Shown: piece after piece, positions 29,222-37,877 of the stretch
Layout: each line of letters opens with the position of its first letter
Numbering within the stretch: the stretch's first letter is position 1
DNA from: Clostridiales bacterium
GTDB taxonomy: Bacteria > Bacillota > Clostridia > Christensenellales > CAG-138
DNA: 38,435 bases
Assembly: GCA_015056105.1 (NCBI GenBank)
Contig: SVGX01000011.1
Location: forward strand, 1 to 38,435
Reading direction: 5' to 3'
Program-made: the position numbers and the translations under genes
Notes under the pieces: generated by a model
The model's input: only the letters and a program-made list of their open reading frames with translations
What the model was told of the DNA's origin: nothing
Databases searched by the model: none

Positions 29222-30634
29222 ATGAAAAAACCGTTTTTTATCGCCTTTACCGCCCTCATTCTCGCCGTTTCCATGGTGCCTGCCGCCGCGCTGCTCTTTG
29301 GCTACGAGGCGGAAAACCGGGAAAACAGACCCCTTGCCCGCTTCCCGTCCCTGTTTGAGCGGGGCAAGGTGAATCTTTCCTTCCCGCAGGGCTTTGATTC
29401 TTATTTTGAGGATCATTTCGGCTTCCGTGAGGAGATGGTATCCGCCTTCCACGGCATCACCATGTCCCTTCTTCACGATACGCAGAACGAGAAAGTCATC
29501 GTGGGCAAAAACCACATGCTCTTCTATGCAGAGACCCTTGATGATTACATGGGCCTTGCCTTGCTTTCCGATGAGGAGATCGCGCGCATCGCCGCCTGCC
29601 TTCGCATCGAAAAGGAATACTGCGAAAGCCGCGGCATCAGCTTTACCTTCTCCGTTGCCCCCAACAAAAACAGCATTTACGGTGAAAACATGCCCGACCG
29701 CCTTGCGCCCACCCATGAAGAAGGCAACCGCGCCCGGCTCTATGCGGCCCTTGCGGAGGAGGGCGTTCCCACCGTGGATTTTGCCGCCCTGCTGCTTGCT
29801 CACAAGGGGGATGGACAGCTTTACCACGACCGGGATACTCACTGGAACGAGCGGGGCGCCCTGCTTGCCTACAATGCCATCATGGCGCGCGTTGCGGCGG
29901 ATGCGGATTACGAGACCTATGCAGAACTTATACCCGCCACCCGATACGACGATGCGGGCGACCTGCACAACTTCGTGCTGCCCGCCCTTTCCGGCAGCCG
30001 CCCCCGCCCCGACTACGGCATTGAAGAAGCTTTCACCTACGATGAGGGTGCCCGCCCTGCGCAGGATACCACCTTCGGCACGGTGAGCGGCAAAAACGAT
30101 GTTTCGCTGCACCTGTTCCGGGATTCCTTCGGCAATGCGCTGCTGCCCCTTCTTTCCACCAACCTTGGAAGGGTCAAATACAGCGCGGAGTTCCCCTACA
30201 ACTACACCCTGCTGGATGCGGATGCGCCTGATGCTGTCTTCATCGAGCTTGTGGAGCGCAACATCAAAAACCTGCTGCTGAGCGCCCCCATGATGCCTGC
30301 CGTGGAAACGGAGGCGCCTTCCGCCGGCAGCGAAGGCGGCAGCGCAAAATACACCGCCTTCAAAAGCGGCGGCTATATGAAGGTACAGGGCTGCTTTGAT
30401 GCGGCGGTGCAGCCGCAGCGCATCTTCCTCACCCTTGAAAAGGAAGAGGAAAGCCACAGCTACGAAGCCTTCCCCATCCTCGAAGAGCAGGCCGCAAAGC
30501 TTGCAGGCAGCATGGAAAATCCCCGCGGTTTTTCCCTGATGCTGCCTGAGGGACTCAGCGGTGAATACGCCCTTACCCTCAACGCAGATGGAGTCCTTTA
30601 TACCCTTGCGCCGCTGAATCTCACGGAGGAATGA
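29222..30634 (+). CDS. DHHW family / AlgJ-AlgX-like protein, copy 2, with C-terminal extension
   Basis: FGFREEMVSAFHGITMSLLHDTQNEKVIVGKNHMLFY, HDRDTHWNERGALLAYN, LHLFRDSFGNALLPLL. Approximately 110 residues follow the core. Confidence 0.87.
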   Translation: MKKPFFIAFTALILAVSMVPAAALLFGYEAENRENRPLARFPSLFERGKVNLSFPQGFDSYFEDHFGFREEMVSAFHGITMSLLHDTQNEKVIVGKNHMLFYAETLDDYMGLALLSDEEIARIAACLRIEKEYCESRGISFTFSVAPNKNSIYGENMPDRLAPTHEEGNRARLYAALAEEGVPTVDFAALLLAHKGDGQLYHDRDTHWNERGALLAYNAIMARVAADADYETYAELIPATRYDDAGDLHNFVLPALSGSRPRPDYGIEEAFTYDEGARPAQDTTFGTVSGKNDVSLHLFRDSFGNALLPLLSTNLGRVKYSAEFPYNYTLLDADAPDAVFIELVERNIKNLLLSAPMMPAVETEAPSAGSEGGSAKYTAFKSGGYMKVQGCFDAAVQPQRIFLTLEKEEESHSYEAFPILEEQAAKLAGSMENPRGFSLMLPEGLSGEYALTLNADGVLYTLAPLNLTEE

Positions 30635-30638
30635 GCCT

Positions 30639-31184
30639 ATGCTGACACTGCGCACAGCTACCGCGGCGGATGCTGCCGCCCTTGCGGCTATTTACCGCCC
30701 CTATGTGGAGGAAACGGACGTCACCTTTGAGCTCACCGCTCCCGATGCGGCGGAATTCTGCCGCCGCATGGAAAAAACGCTCCTTCGCTACCCCTACCTT
30801 GTGGCGGAGGAGGAGGGCATCATCCTCGGCTATGCTTACGCTTCGCCCCTTATTGACCGCCGCGCGGCGGATGCTGCAGCAGAGGTATCATCCTATGTAC
30901 GTTGGGATGCCCGTGGAAAAGGCGTGGGGAACGCATTGCTCGAAGCGCTGGAGCTTCTGCTGCAAAAGCAGAATGTGAGCGCTGTCTACGCCTGCATCAC
31001 CTGCCCGAACCCCCAAAGCGAAGCCTTTTACGGAAAGCGCGGCTATGTGCCTTGCGCCCGGTTCCACCGCTGCGCCTTTAAGCTCGGTGCATGGAAGGAT
31101 GTGGTGTGGATGGAAAAGCACATCCTGCCCCATGAGGATACGCCGAAGGCATTTGTGCCCTTCGGGGCACTTGAAAGCAAATAA
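30639..31184 (+). CDS. GNAT family N-acetyltransferase
   Basis: MLTLRTATAADAAALAAIYRPYVEETDVTFE...SYVRWDARGKGVGNALLEALELLLQKQNVSAVYACITCPNPQSEAFYGKRGY. Confidence 0.93.
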   Translation: MLTLRTATAADAAALAAIYRPYVEETDVTFELTAPDAAEFCRRMEKTLLRYPYLVAEEEGIILGYAYASPLIDRRAADAAAEVSSYVRWDARGKGVGNALLEALELLLQKQNVSAVYACITCPNPQSEAFYGKRGYVPCARFHRCAFKLGAWKDVVWMEKHILPHEDTPKAFVPFGALESK

Positions 31185-31211
31185 ACAACCGCCCGAAGGG
31201 AGGCAAAAACC

Positions 31212-31655
31212 ATGCTCATCGCCATCATCGGCGAAAACTGTGTGGGAAAATCCACACTGGCCGGCCAAATCAGCGAACATATCGGTGCAAAAATCTATTC
31301 CGGCAAGGATTATTTGCGGCTTGAAAAGAACCCTTCCCTTGCGTTGTCCCGTTTCAGGCAGCTGCTGCAGGAAGCGGTAATCGGCGAACCCGTCATCTAC
31401 ATCATCACGGAAAAGGAACATGTTGAACTGCTGCCCGAAGGTGCCTTGCGCATCGTTCTCACAGCGGAGCTCGATGTGATCAAGGAGCGGTTCCGGGCAA
31501 GGATGCGCGGCAATCTTCCCCTGCCCGTTGAAAAGATGCTGGAAGCGAAACACGGCATGTACGATAACCTGCCCTGCAGCATGAAGCTCGATGCAGCTTA
31601 TGATATAAATGCAGTCCTTGAAACGATCATGGCTGCATCCGCGCAAATGGGATAG
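31212..31655 (+). CDS. Small P-loop kinase/ATPase-like protein
   Basis: MLIAIIGENCVGKSTLAGQISEHIGAKIYSGKDYLRL: Walker A GENCVGKS; 147 aa. Confidence 0.75.
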   Translation: MLIAIIGENCVGKSTLAGQISEHIGAKIYSGKDYLRLEKNPSLALSRFRQLLQEAVIGEPVIYIITEKEHVELLPEGALRIVLTAELDVIKERFRARMRGNLPLPVEKMLEAKHGMYDNLPCSMKLDAAYDINAVLETIMAASAQMG

Positions 31656-31678
31656 CGGCACATTTCCTTACACACAAA

Positions 31679-31707
31679 GACCCGGCCTGCAGAATGCAGG
31701 CCGGGTC
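31679..31707. terminator. Bidirectional terminator between convergent genes
   Basis: GACCCGGCCTGCA-GAA-TGCAGGCCGGGTC. Confidence 0.75.
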
Positions 31708-31723
31708 AGCTGCTTTTTGGGCA

Positions 31724-32557
31724 TTATCCCCGGTACAGGCTCTTCACAAGGGCGATCTCTCTTGCATAGCCCGCAAGGTCATTGGGCGTTTCAAGGCCGA
31801 TGGGCAGGCCCCGAAGGGCGCTGTGGTTCACAAGCTTCATCAGCGCATCAAGGCCGATATTGCCTTCCCCAAGGCAGGCGTGGCGATCTTTTTTCGTGCC
31901 GTAAAGATTCTTGCTGTCGTTGAGGTGGATCGCTTTGAGTTTATCAAGACCGATAATGCGGTCGAATTCGTTGAGCACGCCTTCAAGATCGTTGACGATA
32001 TCATAACCGCCATCGAACACATGGCAGCTGTCAAGGCAGACGCCCAGCTTTTCGGGCAGCTCTACCCGGTCGATGATGGCGCGGAGTTCCTCAAACTTGC
32101 CGCCCACCTCGCTGCCCTTGCCCGCCATGGTCTCAAGAAGCACGGTGGTGCCCTTTGCCTCCGGCAAAACAGCATTGAGCGTTTCCGCAATGAGCTCGAT
32201 GCCCCGTTCCATGCCCTGCTTCACATGGCTGCCGGGGTGGAAATTGTAAAGGCACCCGGGGATGTGGGAAAGGCGGAAAAGGTCATCGCGCATGGTGTTC
32301 ACCGCAAATTCCCGAAGCCCTTCATCCGCCGCGCAGGCATTGAGGGTATAGGGTGCGTGGGCAATGACGGAACCGATGCCCTCCTTTTCCGCAAAGGCAC
32401 AGTAGGCTGCCGCATCCTCAGCATCAAAGGACTTGGCACTGCCTCCCCGGGGATTCCGCGTAAAAAACTGGAAGGTATTCGCGCCGATGGAACGGGCTTC
32501 CTTCCCCATATGGAGAAACCCTTTCGAGGATGAAAGGTGACAACCGATATACAGCAT
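31724..32557 (-). CDS. nfo: Deoxyribonuclease IV (endonuclease IV, AP endonuclease)
   Basis: [39 protein letters not shown]...[10 protein letters not shown]...NFHPGSHV...[12 protein letters not shown]...[13 protein letters not shown]...[26 protein letters not shown]. Confidence 0.95.
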   Translation of the reverse strand: MLYIGCHLSSSKGFLHMGKEARSIGANTFQFFTRNPRGGSAKSFDAEDAAAYCAFAEKEGIGSVIAHAPYTLNACAADEGLREFAVNTMRDDLFRLSHIPGCLYNFHPGSHVKQGMERGIELIAETLNAVLPEAKGTTVLLETMAGKGSEVGGKFEELRAIIDRVELPEKLGVCLDSCHVFDGGYDIVNDLEGVLNEFDRIIGLDKLKAIHLNDSKNLYGTKKDRHACLGEGNIGLDALMKLVNHSALRGLPIGLETPNDLAGYAREIALVKSLYRG

Positions 32558-32726
32558 ATTGATCCTCCTGTTTTGTCTGCTATCAGTATACCATTTTCCC
32601 GCATTTTGGGAAAGCACCGCGAAAAAGGCGGCAGGGCTGTTCATTCCCTCCGGTTTGTGTTATTATATAAGATACGCCAATAGCATATTTCAATTTTCTT
32701 ATAACACAGCAAACAGGGAGGACTTC

Positions 32727-34697
32727 ATGACAGCACAGGAGATCCGTTATCTGAAACAGCTTGCCCGCGAATACCCCACACCCCAGGCCGCCAGCGCGGA
32801 GATCATCAACCTTACCGCCATACTGAACCTGCCCAAGGGCACGGAACACTTTATGAGCGACATCCACGGCGAGCACGAGGCGTTTCTGCATATCCTCAAC
32901 AACGGCAGCGGCGCCGTTGCCAGCAAGATCGACAAGGCCTTTGACGGCTCCCTCGTCAGCTCCGAGCGCCGCGCCCTTGCCGCCCTCATCTACTATCCCC
33001 GTGAAAAGCTTATCGAGGCCAAAGCCACTGTGGAGGATCTTCACGACTGGTACTGCGTCACCCTACGCCGCCTTATCGCGGTAGTAAAGCTTTCCACCAC
33101 CAAATATTCCCGTTCCAAGGTCAGAAAGGCGCTCCCCAAGGAGTTCGCCTACATCATGGAAGAGCTGATCAACACCTCCTCCAGCCCCAACCGGGACAGG
33201 TATTATGACAACATCATCCGTGCCATCATCGATACCGGCGTGGCAGATACCTTCATCACTGAAATGGCAACGCTCATCAAGCGCATGAGCGTGGACCAGC
33301 TGCACATTGTGGGCGATATTTTCGACCGCGGCCCCCATGCGGATGTCATCCTTGACCATCTGATGACCCACCACAACGTGGATATCCAGTGGGGCAACCA
33401 CGATGTGATGTGGATGGGTGCCGCCGCCGGCAGCGATGTCTGTGTGGCCACGGCGGTCAGAAACTGCGTGCAATACGATAACCTTGACATGCTGGAAAAC
33501 GGCTACGGCATCAACCTGCTGCCTCTGGCGCTTTTCTCCAATGAACAATACGGCGACAGCGATTCCTCCGTCTTCAAGCCCCGCAAGCTGCCGGAAGAGC
33601 CCTTCAAGCCCCGTGATCTGAACCTGTATGCCAGAATGCACAAGGCCATCAGCGTCATCCAGTTCAAACTCGAAGGCCAGCTCATCAAGCGCAGAAGCGA
33701 ATTCAGCATGGCGGACAGGGATGTGCTTTCCCGGGTTGACTGGGAAAAGGGCACTTACCGTGTGGACGATACGGACTATCCGCTGAAGGATACGTATTTC
33801 CCCACCGTTGATCCTAAGGATCCCACCCGCCTAAGCCCCGAGGAAGAAGCCCTCATGCAGCAGCTGACTGCCGCCTTCATGCACTCCGAGCGGCTGCAGC
33901 AGCATGCCCGTTTCCTGTATTCCGTTGGCTCCGTCTACCGCTGCTGCAACGGCAACCTGCTGTTCCACGGCTGCGTGCCCTGCAATCGGGACGGCAGCTT
34001 CATGGAATTCACCTTCGGCCGTAACGTGTTTGCGGGCCGTGACTTCCTTGATTTCTGCGACAGCAAGGCCCGCGAAGGCTACTTCGCCCCGGAAGGCAGC
34101 GAAGAGCGCGCATTCGGACGCGATTTCCTTTGGTTCCTCTGGTGCGGCCGCCACTCTCCCATCTTCGCACGCAGCCACATCACCACCTTTGAGCGTGCCC
34201 TTATTGCGGATAAGGCCACCCACAAGGAGCCCAAGAACCCCTATTACGAGTATTATGACGATGAGGACTTCTGCCGTGAGCTGCTTGCCTCCTTCGGTCT
34301 GAACAAGCCCTGGAGCCGCATCGTCAACGGACACATCCCGGTAAAGGCAAAGGAGGGCGAAAACCCCTGCAAAGCCCACGGCCGCCTTGTGGTCATCGAC
34401 GGCGGTTTCTGCCGTGCCTATCAGGGGCAGACGGGCATTGCCGGCTACACCATGTTCTTCAACTCCATCAGCATGCGCATCGCCGCCCACGAGCCCTTCA
34501 CCACCATTGAGGATGCCGTGCGCCACGATAAGGATATCACCTCCCACAGCTTCACCGTGGAGGAATTCCCCAAGCGTGTTATGGTGGCGGATATCGACAC
34601 GGGCGTGGAGATCCGGGGCCGCATCGAGGATCTCAAAAAGCTGCTTGAAGCCTACCGCAGCGGCGCCATCAAGGCGGATCCCAGCAAGCGCAAATAA
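32727..34697 (+). CDS. fbp: Fructose-1,6-bisphosphatase, class III
   Basis: MTAQEIRYLKQLAREYPTPQAASAEIINLTAILNLPKGTEHFMSDIHGEHEAFLHILNNGSGAV...LHIVGDIFDRGPHADVILDHLM...IQWGNHDVMWMGAAAGSDVCVA...IVNGHIPVKAKEGENPCKAHGRLVVIDGGFCRAYQ. Confidence 0.96.
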   Translation: MTAQEIRYLKQLAREYPTPQAASAEIINLTAILNLPKGTEHFMSDIHGEHEAFLHILNNGSGAVASKIDKAFDGSLVSSERRALAALIYYPREKLIEAKATVEDLHDWYCVTLRRLIAVVKLSTTKYSRSKVRKALPKEFAYIMEELINTSSSPNRDRYYDNIIRAIIDTGVADTFITEMATLIKRMSVDQLHIVGDIFDRGPHADVILDHLMTHHNVDIQWGNHDVMWMGAAAGSDVCVATAVRNCVQYDNLDMLENGYGINLLPLALFSNEQYGDSDSSVFKPRKLPEEPFKPRDLNLYARMHKAISVIQFKLEGQLIKRRSEFSMADRDVLSRVDWEKGTYRVDDTDYPLKDTYFPTVDPKDPTRLSPEEEALMQQLTAAFMHSERLQQHARFLYSVGSVYRCCNGNLLFHGCVPCNRDGSFMEFTFGRNVFAGRDFLDFCDSKAREGYFAPEGSEERAFGRDFLWFLWCGRHSPIFARSHITTFERALIADKATHKEPKNPYYEYYDDEDFCRELLASFGLNKPWSRIVNGHIPVKAKEGENPCKAHGRLVVIDGGFCRAYQGQTGIAGYTMFFNSISMRIAAHEPFTTIEDAVRHDKDITSHSFTVEEFPKRVMVADIDTGVEIRGRIEDLKKLLEAYRSGAIKADPSKRK

Positions 34698-34755
34698 TAC
34701 CGGCTGCCGCAGCCAAACCTGCTGCGGCAGCGCTGCATTTCCCGGAAAGGAAAAG

Positions 34756-35310
34756 ATGGCCATGCTTTTTATCTCCTATCAGGCTGCGGCGGCTTTCATC
34801 ACAGCGGCTTTTTTGCTGACAAGGCTCCTTTGCTTTTTCCGCAGAAAAGCCTTCTCCCTTCGGCGTGAAGCGGCGCTTCTCACGGTGCTCATCGCCCTGC
34901 TTGTGGTTTTGCGCTTCACCTTCTTCCCCTTTGACAGGGTGGATGGCAGGATACAGCCCCTTGTGTTTGATGCATCGCAGGCATTGCCGTTCGGGATCAA
35001 CCTTATCCCCTTCAAAAACCTGCTCGATTACCCGGAGCGGCGGCAGATCCTTCTCAACATCATCGGCAACACGGCCATGTTCATCCCCATCGGCGTCATA
35101 TGGCCTTCTGTTTTCAAAGAGCTTGACAGCCACAAAAAAGCCATTGCGGCAGGCGTCGGCTTTTCGCTTGTCATCGAGCTGCTGCAGCTGCCCTTCTTTT
35201 CAAGGGTCACGGATGTGGATGATCTTATCCTCAACACCTTGGGCTATCTTCTCGGCTACGGGCTGTTTCTTCTTGCAAAGCGAGTCTATGCCCTTTTCAA
35301 AGGGCACTGA
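34756..35310 (+). CDS. VanZ-like family membrane protein
   Basis: LRFTFFPFDRV...NLIPFKNLLDYPERRQILLNIIGNTAMFIPIGVIWPSVF...GFSLVIELLQLPFFSRVTDVDDLILNTLGYLLGYGLF. RBS GGAAAGGAAAAG. Confidence 0.92.
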   Translation: MAMLFISYQAAAAFITAAFLLTRLLCFFRRKAFSLRREAALLTVLIALLVVLRFTFFPFDRVDGRIQPLVFDASQALPFGINLIPFKNLLDYPERRQILLNIIGNTAMFIPIGVIWPSVFKELDSHKKAIAAGVGFSLVIELLQLPFFSRVTDVDDLILNTLGYLLGYGLFLLAKRVYALFKGH

Positions 35311-35327
35311 TATGCGTTTTTTACCCT

Positions 35328-35362
35328 GCGGAAAACAGAAAAAACTGTTTTCCGCTTTTTTA
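35328..35362 (+). terminator. Rho-independent terminator after the vanZ-like gene
   Basis: GCGGAAAACAG-AAAAAA-CTGTTTTCCGC-TTTTTTT. Confidence 0.9.
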
Positions 35363-35387
35363 TTGCAAAAATATATGTTTTTACCCC

Positions 35388-35416
35388 TTTACTTTAGCGC
35401 GCTGATGTGTTAGCAT
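35388..35416 (+). promoter_or_regulatory. Promoter of the amino-acid ABC transporter operon with an imperfect palindrome over the -10
   Basis: TTTACT (35388-35393) -17 bp- TAGCAT (35411-35416); GCTGAT-GT-GTTAGC at 35401-35414. Confidence 0.6.
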
Positions 35417-35466
35417 AGTAGTGCATTAAACGCACGGTGCGTGCATAGTAAGAAAGGATACTGACC

Positions 35467-36252
35467 ATGAAACGCTTTTTTCTGCTGACGCTTGTTGCTG
35501 CCCTTGTTCTCACCGCTGCCTTCGGCTGCGCCAAGAAGGAAGACAAGACCTTCACCGTCGGCTTTGATGCCGCTTTCCCGCCCTACGGTTACATCGATGA
35601 AAACGGCGACTACATCGGCTTTGACCTTGACCTTGCCGCAGAAGTCTGCGAACGCAGGGGCTGGGAACTCAAGCTTTCCCCCATCGACTGGAACGCCAAG
35701 GATTTCGAGCTTGAATCCGGCGCCATCGACTGCATCTGGAACGGCTTCACCATGAATGGCCGTGAAGAGCTTTACACCTGGACCGGCGCCTACTGCGACA
35801 ACTCCCAGGTATTCGTGACCCGCGCTGCGGACGGTATCAGTACTTTCGCCGACCTTTCGGGCAAGGTCGTCACCGTGCAGGCGGACTCCTCCTGCGAAGC
35901 TGCACTGAACGATGAGGAAAACCCCGAAGCCATTGCCCTGCGCGATTCCTTCGCTTCCCTTGAGCAGTGCGCAGAATACAACACCGCTTTCATGGAGCTT
36001 GAATCCGGCGCGGTGGATGCCATCGGTATGGATATCGGCGTTGCCCGCTTCCAGATCGAAGGCCGTGAAGACCAGTTCGTGATCATGGAGCAGCCCCTGC
36101 AGAGCGAGCAGTACGGCGTTGGCTTCAAACTCGGCAACACGGAGCTGCGCGATCAGGTAGAAGAGACGCTCCTCGAAATGGTAGAGGATGGCACCTTCGC
36201 CAAGATCTCTAATGAGTGGTTCGGCTATGATGTCTGCGTGCTTGGCAAATAA
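35467..36252 (+). CDS. Amino-acid ABC transporter substrate-binding lipoprotein
   Basis: Lipobox TAAFGCAKK; FTVGFDAAFPPYGYIDENGDYIGFDLDLAAEVCERRGWELKLSPIDWNAKDFELESGAIDCIWNGFTMN = SBP_bac_3 pattern. Confidence 0.95.
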   Translation: MKRFFLLTLVAALVLTAAFGCAKKEDKTFTVGFDAAFPPYGYIDENGDYIGFDLDLAAEVCERRGWELKLSPIDWNAKDFELESGAIDCIWNGFTMNGREELYTWTGAYCDNSQVFVTRAADGISTFADLSGKVVTVQADSSCEAALNDEENPEAIALRDSFASLEQCAEYNTAFMELESGAVDAIGMDIGVARFQIEGREDQFVIMEQPLQSEQYGVGFKLGNTELRDQVEETLLEMVEDGTFAKISNEWFGYDVCVLGK

Positions 36253-36274
36253 CCGAAACTGACCCTTCCGACAT

Positions 36275-36328
36275 AACGCGGGCGAAGAGGCGATGAAAGT
36301 CCGGACAGCCTCTGCCGCCCGCGTTTTT
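36275..36328 (+). terminator. Large intra-operon hairpin with T-run between SBP and permease genes
   Basis: AACGCGGGCG..GAGGC-GATGAAAGTCCGGACA-GCCTC..CGCCCGCGTT-TTT. Confidence 0.75.
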
Positions 36329-36363
36329 CCCTTTTCTGCATTCATTCACGAAAGGCTGCTTTT

Positions 36364-37014
36364 ATGAGTTTTGCAACGATGCTCCAACAGCTCGGCATGG
36401 GCATGATCACATCCGTGCTGATCTTTACCCTGACCCTTCTCGGCGCTCTGCCGCTGGCGCTGCCCATCGCCTTCGGGCGCATGAGCCGCTTCAAACCCCT
36501 CAGCATGCTGATGCGGGTGTATATCAGCGTAATGCGCGGCACGCCGCTGATGCTGCAGCTGCTGGTGGTTTACTTTGCGCCCTGGTTCGTGTTCAAGATC
36601 CCCCTTTCCAACGGCTACCGGTTTTATGCGGTCATCATCGCCTTTGTGCTCAACTATGCCGCCTATTTTGCGGAGATCTACCGCGCCGGCATCGAATCCA
36701 TCCCCAAGGGGCAATATGAAGCCGCGGAGGTGCTGGGCTATTCCAAAGGGCAGACCTTCAGCCGCATCATCTTTCCCCAGATGGTGAAGCGTATCCTGCC
36801 CCCCACCACCAACGAGATCATCACCCTTGTCAAGGATACCTCCCTCGCCTTTGCCATCGGCGTGCTTGAAATGTTCACCCTTTCCAAGCAGATCGCCTCT
36901 GCGGAAAAGAGCATGGTGCCCTATGCGGCGGCGGCAGTGTTCTACTACATCTTCAATGCGGTGGTGGCATGGACCATGGAACGCATTGAACACAAACTTT
37001 CCTACTACCGCTAA
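36364..37014 (+). CDS. Amino-acid ABC transporter permease
   Basis: YISVMRGTPLMLQLLVVYFAP...YAAYFAEIYRAGIESIPKGQYEAAEVLGYSKGQTFSRIIFPQMVKRILPPTTNEIITLVKDTSLA. Confidence 0.95.
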   Translation: MSFATMLQQLGMGMITSVLIFTLTLLGALPLALPIAFGRMSRFKPLSMLMRVYISVMRGTPLMLQLLVVYFAPWFVFKIPLSNGYRFYAVIIAFVLNYAAYFAEIYRAGIESIPKGQYEAAEVLGYSKGQTFSRIIFPQMVKRILPPTTNEIITLVKDTSLAFAIGVLEMFTLSKQIASAEKSMVPYAAAAVFYYIFNAVVAWTMERIEHKLSYYR

Positions 37015-37034
37015 GGGCCGAGAAGGAGCTTCCC

Positions 37035-37799
37035 ATGAATGTTCTTGAGATCAGCAATCTGAAAAAAAGCTTTGACGGCCGTGAGGTGCTCAAAGATATC
37101 TCCCTTTCCGTCAAAGAAGGCGAAGTGGTCGCCATTATCGGCCCCTCGGGCAGCGGCAAATCCACCCTGCTTCGCTGCGCCACCCTGCTTGAGACCATGG
37201 ACGGCGGCAGCCTTTCCTACCTGGGCGAAAACGCCGCCGCACCGGATGCTTCCGGAAAAACCGTCTACCGGGATGCCGCGAAGCTTCGGGAGATCCGCAG
37301 CAAATTCGGCCTTGTGTTCCAGAATTTCAACCTCTTCCCCCATTACAGCGTGATGAAGAACATCACCGATGCGCCCATCACGGTGCAAAAAAAGAGCAAG
37401 GCAGAAGCGGAGGATACCGCCCGTTCCCTGCTTGCAAAAATGGGGCTTTCCGACCGTGCCGACGCCTACCCCTACCAGCTTTCCGGCGGCGAACAGCAGC
37501 GCGTTTCCATCGCCCGTGCCCTTGCCATGGGCCCGAAGATACTGTTTTTCGATGAACCCACCAGCGCCCTTGACCCGGAACTGACCGGCGAAATTCTGCA
37601 TGTCATCCAGGCCCTTGCCAAGGAAAACATGACCATGCTCATCGTGACCCATGAAATGGCCTTTGCCCGCTCCGTGGCGGACCGCGTCATCTTCATGGCC
37701 GGCGGCGTGATCGTGGAGGAAGGCACCGCCGAGCAGGTGATCGACGATCCGCAAAACGAGCGCACCCGTGCGTTCCTTGCAAAACTGACACGGGAATAA
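37035..37799 (+). CDS. Amino-acid ABC transporter ATP-binding protein
   Basis: VVAIIGPSGSGKSTLLRCATLLE (Walker A), YQLSGGEQQRVSIARALAMGPKILFFDEPTSALDPE, TMLIVTHEMAFARSVADRVIFM. Confidence 0.97.
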   Translation: MNVLEISNLKKSFDGREVLKDISLSVKEGEVVAIIGPSGSGKSTLLRCATLLETMDGGSLSYLGENAAAPDASGKTVYRDAAKLREIRSKFGLVFQNFNLFPHYSVMKNITDAPITVQKKSKAEAEDTARSLLAKMGLSDRADAYPYQLSGGEQQRVSIARALAMGPKILFFDEPTSALDPELTGEILHVIQALAKENMTMLIVTHEMAFARSVADRVIFMAGGVIVEEGTAEQVIDDPQNERTRAFLAKLTRE

Positions 37800-37810
37800 A
37801 CATCTGTCTC

Positions 37811-37840
37811 TTGATTTTTCGCGCTTTAACGTGTTAAACT
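37811..37840 (+). promoter_or_regulatory. Promoter of the TrpR-like gene with a palindrome overlapping the -10
   Basis: TTGATT (37811-37816) -18 bp- TAAACT (37835-37840); palindrome TTTAAC-GT-GTTAAA at 37825-37838. Confidence 0.65.
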
Positions 37841-37877
37841 ATCCCTGTTAAGAAACCACTTTGCAAAGGGAGCCCCC

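Noticed and set aside
26121-35310. Vancomycin-resistance (van) operon, from VanX-like and VanZ-like genes
   Set aside because: No VanA/B-type ligase, VanH dehydrogenase or VanRS two-component genes are visible, the two genes are ~7.5 kb apart, and the VanX-like protein is an exported lipoprotein. Not a classical van cluster.
36285-36312. GAAAGTCCGGAC resembling the conserved RNase P RNA segment (GGAAAGUCCGGGCU)
   Set aside because: Only about ten bases match; it lies in the loop of an intra-operon hairpin and no other RNase P RNA elements surround it.
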